NCBI GenBank assembly: GCA_002344525.1
Contig: DDTJ01000020.1
Coordinates: 1 to 26,788, forward strand
DNA from: Akkermansiaceae bacterium UBA2367
GTDB lineage: Bacteria; Verrucomicrobiota; Verrucomicrobiia; Verrucomicrobiales; DEV007
DNA length: 26,788 bases
Reading direction: 5' to 3'
Made by a program: the position numbers and the translations under genes. This document shows positions 23,095 through 26,788 of the stretch, piece by piece. The first letter of the stretch is position 1; every line of letters begins with the position of its first letter. Below the pieces are notes generated by a model. That model ran no database searches and was not told the origin of the DNA. It saw nothing but the letters and a program-made list of their open reading frames with translations.

Positions 23095-26000
23095 TCAGCG
23101 CGGTTTCAGATTCGAGTCCGGCTCGATCCAGAGGACGATTTTGGACTGCTCGTAAGTGTACAGGTCCAAATCGATGGCGGGACCGATGGAGGCGATGAAT
23201 TCGTTGATCTCCGTATCGGGGCCGGCGGCGTGCCAAGCGCCGTCCGGCTTGCGGACGACGAGGGTGTGGCGGGGACCCGATCCGCTGGAATAGTAGCCGG
23301 CGAAACGCAGGGCGACCGCCGGGGGCAGGGCTTCGACGGGCGAGCCGAATCCGCCCATCTTTTCCGCGTAAACCGCGCCGCTCTCCCCTCGGGCGATCCA
23401 TTTTCCGTAGGACGAGAATGCTCCATAGATCAACTCGGCAATCCTCTCCGTCGGCTGCGTGGACACGGGGACTTCGGTGGCGGAGCCCGGACGCAGCGAA
23501 AGCTTGAATTCCCGCAGCCGGTTCTCCTTGGTGATCCAGAGCGCAATGCTGCCGCGTTCGGCATCGAGGGCGGAGGGCTCGTCCATCTTCATCAACCCGC
23601 AAAGCCGTTGCATCTCCGTCCCCATGGCCGGATCCTGCGGGTTCCCCCCCCAATGATGGCCTCGGGCAATCCAGTCGCCCGAGGCGAGCCGAATGAAATG
23701 CCCGTCACTTTGTCCCTTGATGATCGCATTTTTCCCCAATGGAAACTCCTCGTCGGAGCGCCCTCCCGTGGTATAGGAGTGGCCGTCCGCGAGCCAAGCC
23801 CCGTTGTGTCCCCGGGCGAAGGCATGGATCTTCCTGTATTCCTGCAGCTTCCTCCGCTCGGCGACGGGGCTGCTGAGCAACACCCGCTTCGCCGTCCGCT
23901 GGCGTTGCACCCCGAGAACGAGGCCGTAATTTCCGGTCACGGCGTGCGTGTAGTCGCTTTCGCGGAAGTCCTTCAACACCTCCTTCTCGTCGATCGGTTT
24001 CCCGTCCACGCTTCCCCAGATCCTCAGCTTCCCGCCGGATTTCGCCGCGTCTTGCAGCCAAGGGGGGAGCTTGGAAAGGTCGTGGCCGGGTTCGAGCGGG
24101 TCGGTCGGGGCGTTGCCGAGGGGAGCGCGGACACTCTTGTCCGCATCCCCGGATTCGTTGCGGGCCGGGGCGGGAGCCGCCGCCGGCGTGGCACCGATGG
24201 AATCGTGACCCATCTCGCGGCGGATTTTCACTTTCAGGGCGTCGTCGATGCGCTGCTGCCGGGTCAGCTCCTTCTGGTAGGTGTCGAGCAGTTGATCGTA
24301 GCGCTCGTGGTAGGGCTTCGCCTTGGCGGCGAGGTCCGCCTCCAGTTTGGCGAAGGCGGTGCGATAGGTGGCGCGGAGCTTTTGGAGGGACTCGGGCAGG
24401 TCGGCGGCGTCGGCCTCGGGCAGAGCCTCCTGCGATTCGATCCGCTGCGTCTCGGCGCGGAGCTTCAGGGCCTCGTCCAGATTCCCGGCCGCCGTGGCGG
24501 TGTCGAGGGCGCGTCGGACGGCGGCGAGGTATTTGGCGTCGAGGTCGGCCACGGAGGCTTGGAAGCCGGGGGCCACGTCCCGGTCGTAGGCGGCTTGGAA
24601 CTGGGCGTGGATCTCGGCGAGACGCCGAGCCACGTCGTCGGAGAGCTCGGACGCTTCCGTCAGCGCGGTCGCCTCCGGACCCGGCTCGATCCAGAAGGCG
24701 AAGGAGGCCTTTTCGTCGTGGAAGAGGTCGAGGTCGAGCGCCTTGCCGAGACCGGCGATCTCCTTGGCGAGGGCCTCGGAGGCTCCCCATGCCACCCAAG
24801 TGCCGTCCGCCCGCTGCGCGGCGGACATCCCGTTTCCGGCCCTGACCGAGACGAAGGAGTCGAGGTCGGAGGGTTGGCCCGCCGCCAGCGGGTTCCCGGT
24901 TTCGACCGGCTTGCCCTCCTCGGCCCACACCGAGACCCTGCCCCGCGAGTCCAGCAGGACCACATGATCCTGTCCGCCGTCCATCTCGACCGTGTCCCGA
25001 GTCTCGGCGGGGAAGGGGAATACGGTGCCGCTCTTTCGCGGAGCCCAGCTTTGAACCGGTTCTCCGGGACGATGGCGGATAAAATAGTGGAAGGTGCCGG
25101 TGATCGACATTGCGCCGCTGAAGAAATCGGCCTGAGCGGGGCTGTCGCCGAAGATCACATGCTGCCTGCCATTGGCTTCCAGGCGGGTCGCTTGGTTCAT
25201 CACGGCGATGACGCGATCTGCGCCCCTGGGCTTTGGGGTTTGCTGCTGGGAAGTCTCGGACCAGACATTCCGGCTGGTGCCGTCGGCGAGGACCATGTGG
25301 ATGAACGTGGCGCGGCTCAGGAAGATCGTTTCGTAGGGACCCAAGGGGATGTAGGGCTGGGAGGCATCCCTGCCCCAAGAACCGGCATGGACCTCCCCGC
25401 CGGAGCGCCGCGCCGCCCAGCCGTAGTGGCTGGCGCTCACCTGCACGAAGTCGTCGAAGGCCGCCGCGGCCCCCAAGTCGAAGGGTCCGTTGGGACCGCG
25501 CCCCAGCGCGCGGAGCTTGCCTCCCCGTGTTTTGGCTTTGGTCAGCGCCTCCGCCGCCAGTTTCGATTCGAGGGCGAGCACGGAGGGGGACTCGGAAGCC
25601 GTCGGCTGGGGAGGGGCCGTCGGCTCGACAGGCGGGGAGGGTGGAAGCGGCGTCCCGCCGCTTGGCTCCGGGGCGACGGCCTTGTCCGGGACGGGGGTTG
25701 GCTCCGGCTGCGGGGCGGCTGCGGCCAAGGCGGGCGTTGGTTTTTCCTCTTGTGGCATCGGCATCCTGCCGATGGGTTCGGCGGGGGAGACGACGGGCTT
25801 TTCAGCAAGGGGTGGCTGCTCTTGAACCTCCGTCTTCTCCGCCGACGCCACGGGCAAGATGCCCGTGCTACTCTCCGGCGTCTTGGCGATGGGTTCGGCG
25901 GGCTTCTCCGCGACGGGCGTCGGCTCTTGGTCGCCCGTCTTCTCCCCCGAAGGCACGGGCAGGATGCCCGTGCCACTTTCGGGACGCATCGCGAAAAACA

Positions 26001-26788
26001 CGACCGCCGACACCGCCAAGGCCGCCGCCACGCCGATCCCCGCATACAGCGGCCCTTTCGACTTCACGGGCGCGGGCTGCGGTTTCACCCGCGAGGGCGG
26101 CGGCGTGGACGCTTGGGCCGCCGCCGCCTCCATCTCCAAGCGCGACCTCGGCTGGCTGAGCACCTCGTCCAGATCCGCCCGCACCGCCGAGGCATCGGGA
26201 TAGCGAAGATCGGGGTCGGGGGAGAAAGCCTTCACGAAGATGTCGTCCAGACGCGGGTCCAGTTCGGGGAACATCTCGCTGGGCAGGTCGAAGGCCCCCC
26301 TCGGCAGCTTCCCCGTCAGCAACTGGTAGAGCATCACCCCCACCGCATACAGGTCGGCGCGATGGTCCACCTTCCGGCCCGTCTCCAAGGCCTCGGGCGC
26401 GAGGAAGTCGGGCGTGCCGACCGCCATGTTGGTCATCGTCAGCCCGAGGGCCGAATCGTCGGTGTCGAAGCGCTTCGCCAAGCCGAAATCGGCGATCTTC
26501 ACCCGGCCGTCGCGGTTCAGCAAAATGTTCGCGGGCTTGATGTCGCGATGGACGATCCCGTGGCTGTGGGCGTAGGCCAAGGCGTCGAGGACGTGCGCGA
26601 TGATGGCGATGGAGTCGTTCTGCGAGAGGCGGCCTCCCTGCTGCTGGAGGTATTGGCGGATGTCCATCCCGTCGATGAACTCCATCACGAAGTAGAGCTG
26701 CCCGGCGCTGGTCTCCCCGAAATCATGCACGGAGATGATGGCGGGGTGGTCGAGCTGGGCCATGGCCTGCGCCTCCTGCTCGAAGCGC
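23095..26788 (-). CDS. Giant membrane Ser/Thr protein kinase with RCC1-like sensor region, 5' end missing
   Basis: The frame runs off the window end; 1230 residues are visible, beginning RFEQEAQAMAQLDHP in the kinase N-lobe. The catalytic loop is HRDIKPAN (Asp82), DFG at 100-102 and APE in GTPDFLAPEAL. The ATP-binding Lys and P-loop lie outside. One TM helix (about 245-267) precedes a Pro/Glu-rich linker (about 270-420) that contains TGILPV units. Two beta-rich regions with RCC1-like patterns (about 425-690 and 919-1230, WVAWG and WIARG strands) flank a coiled-coil stretch (about 709-857, helical repeats such as QKELTRQQRIDDALKVK). The kinase is cytoplasmic and the rest should face the periplasm. 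The ligand and substrates are unknown. Confidence 0.9.
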   Translation of the reverse strand, partial: RFEQEAQAMAQLDHPAIISVHDFGETSAGQLYFVMEFIDGMDIRQYLQQQGGRLSQNDSIAIIAHVLDALAYAHSHGIVHRDIKPANILLNRDGRVKIADFGLAKRFDTDDSALGLTMTNMAVGTPDFLAPEALETGRKVDHRADLYAVGVMLYQLLTGKLPRGAFDLPSEMFPELDPRLDDIFVKAFSPDPDLRYPDASAVRADLDEVLSQPRSRLEMEAAAAQASTPPPSRVKPQPAPVKSKGPLYAGIGVAAALAVSAVVFFAMRPESGTGILPVPSGEKTGDQEPTPVAEKPAEPIAKTPESSTGILPVASAEKTEVQEQPPLAEKPVVSPAEPIGRMPMPQEEKPTPALAAAAPQPEPTPVPDKAVAPEPSGGTPLPPSPPVEPTAPPQPTASESPSVLALESKLAAEALTKAKTRGGKLRALGRGPNGPFDLGAAAAFDDFVQVSASHYGWAARRSGGEVHAGSWGRDASQPYIPLGPYETIFLSRATFIHMVLADGTSRNVWSETSQQQTPKPRGADRVIAVMNQATRLEANGRQHVIFGDSPAQADFFSGAMSITGTFHYFIRHRPGEPVQSWAPRKSGTVFPFPAETRDTVEMDGGQDHVVLLDSRGRVSVWAEEGKPVETGNPLAAGQPSDLDSFVSVRAGNGMSAAQRADGTWVAWGASEALAKEIAGLGKALDLDLFHDEKASFAFWIEPGPEATALTEASELSDDVARRLAEIHAQFQAAYDRDVAPGFQASVADLDAKYLAAVRRALDTATAAGNLDEALKLRAETQRIESQEALPEADAADLPESLQKLRATYRTAFAKLEADLAAKAKPYHERYDQLLDTYQKELTRQQRIDDALKVKIRREMGHDSIGATPAAAPAPARNESGDADKSVRAPLGNAPTDPLEPGHDLSKLPPWLQDAAKSGGKLRIWGSVDGKPIDEKEVLKDFRESDYTHAVTGNYGLVLGVQRQRTAKRVLLSSPVAERRKLQEYRKIHAFARGHNGAWLADGHSYTTGGRSDEEFPLGKNAIIKGQSDGHFIRLASGDWIARGHHWGGNPQDPAMGTEMQRLCGLMKMDEPSALDAERGSIALWITKENRLREFKLSLRPGSATEVPVSTQPTERIAELIYGAFSSYGKWIARGESGAVYAEKMGGFGSPVEALPPAVALRFAGYYSSGSGPRHTLVVRKPDGAWHAAGPDTEINEFIASIGPAIDLDLYTYEQSKIVLWIEPDSNLKPR
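25641..25663. repeat. Palindromic dispersed repeat inside the kinase gene (copy 2)
   Basis: An exact inverted match to the 23 bases at 9062-9084. Here the palindrome is read in frame and encodes part of the linker, EPSGGTPLPP. It is therefore a repeat captured by a coding sequence. Confidence 0.85.
25847..25974. repeat. In-frame TGILPV palindromes and tandem linker duplication
   Basis: Two palindromes, GGCACGGGCAGGATGCCCGT (25952 on) and GCCACGGGCAAGATGCCCGT (25847 on), each encode TGILPV on the minus strand (residue 272 and about 307). The surrounding units (GEKTGDQEPTPVAEKPAEPI and AEKTEVQEQPPLAEK...PAEPI) are related, which indicates duplication of palindrome plus linker. A degenerate third palindrome lies near 25754-25775 (IGRMPMP). 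Confidence 0.8.

Overview
The window is a high-GC chromosomal segment that most resembles a member of the Verrucomicrobiota. The evidence is a planctomycete/verrucomicrobial cytochrome c (PSCyt1) fused to an SHD1 domain, a giant Ser/Thr kinase with a C-terminal sensor region, an ECF sigma factor paired with a single-pass membrane protein, and many short dispersed repeats whose accidental translations (TGILPV, VGRGVPAEPS, GRDARPARPP, SDFRIRNSD types) are familiar from that phylum. No phage, plasmid, CRISPR or intact transposase gene is visible. The taxonomic call is inference.

Layout. 1-4.1 kb: a two-partner secretion pair, the 3' end of a filamentous-haemagglutinin-like exoprotein (TpsA) followed by its Omp85-type transporter (TpsB) with an unusually long N-terminal extension. 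4.2-4.9 kb: a small PSCyt1-SHD1 exported haem protein. 4.9-6.5 kb: divergent Sua5 (tRNA t6A synthesis) and shikimate kinase. 6.7-6.9 kb: a nested inverted-repeat MITE-like element. 6.9-9.6 kb: an exported C39/papain-like putative peptidase behind prfB (with an intact programmed +1 frameshift), divergent from a short recO. 9.8-11.5 kb: a cupin and a Tat-type M19 dipeptidase homologue that seems to lack three of five metal ligands. 11.7-14.4 kb: argS-moxR operon on the minus strand. 14.9-18.2 kb: EIIA-Ntr-like PTS protein, low-molecular-weight phosphatase, ParA, and a D-Ala-D-Ala carboxypeptidase with a coiled-coil N-terminus. 18.5-21.0 kb: a hybrid histidine kinase. 21.36 kb: tRNA-Val(CAC). 21.6-22.9 kb: ECF sigma factor overlapping by ATGA a membrane protein whose outer part resembles the OstA/LptA fold. 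23.1-26.8 kb: a Ser/Thr kinase of at least 1230 residues, cut by the window end.

The coding genes are mostly housekeeping or cell-envelope functions. The most striking non-gene content is in the gaps: nearly every gap longer than about 100 bases holds a palindromic or inverted-repeat element. At least eight different structures occur. Three copies of one family (14.7-14.85, 18.33-18.44 and 22.99-23.04 kb) share long identical blocks. One 23-base palindromic repeat occurs both just upstream of recO and, inverted and exact, inside the kinase reading frame. Two TGILPV-type palindromes have also been absorbed in frame into the same kinase linker. The best candidates for undescribed biology are this repeat ecology, including repeats turned into protein, and the ECF sigma/OstA-like membrane protein pair.
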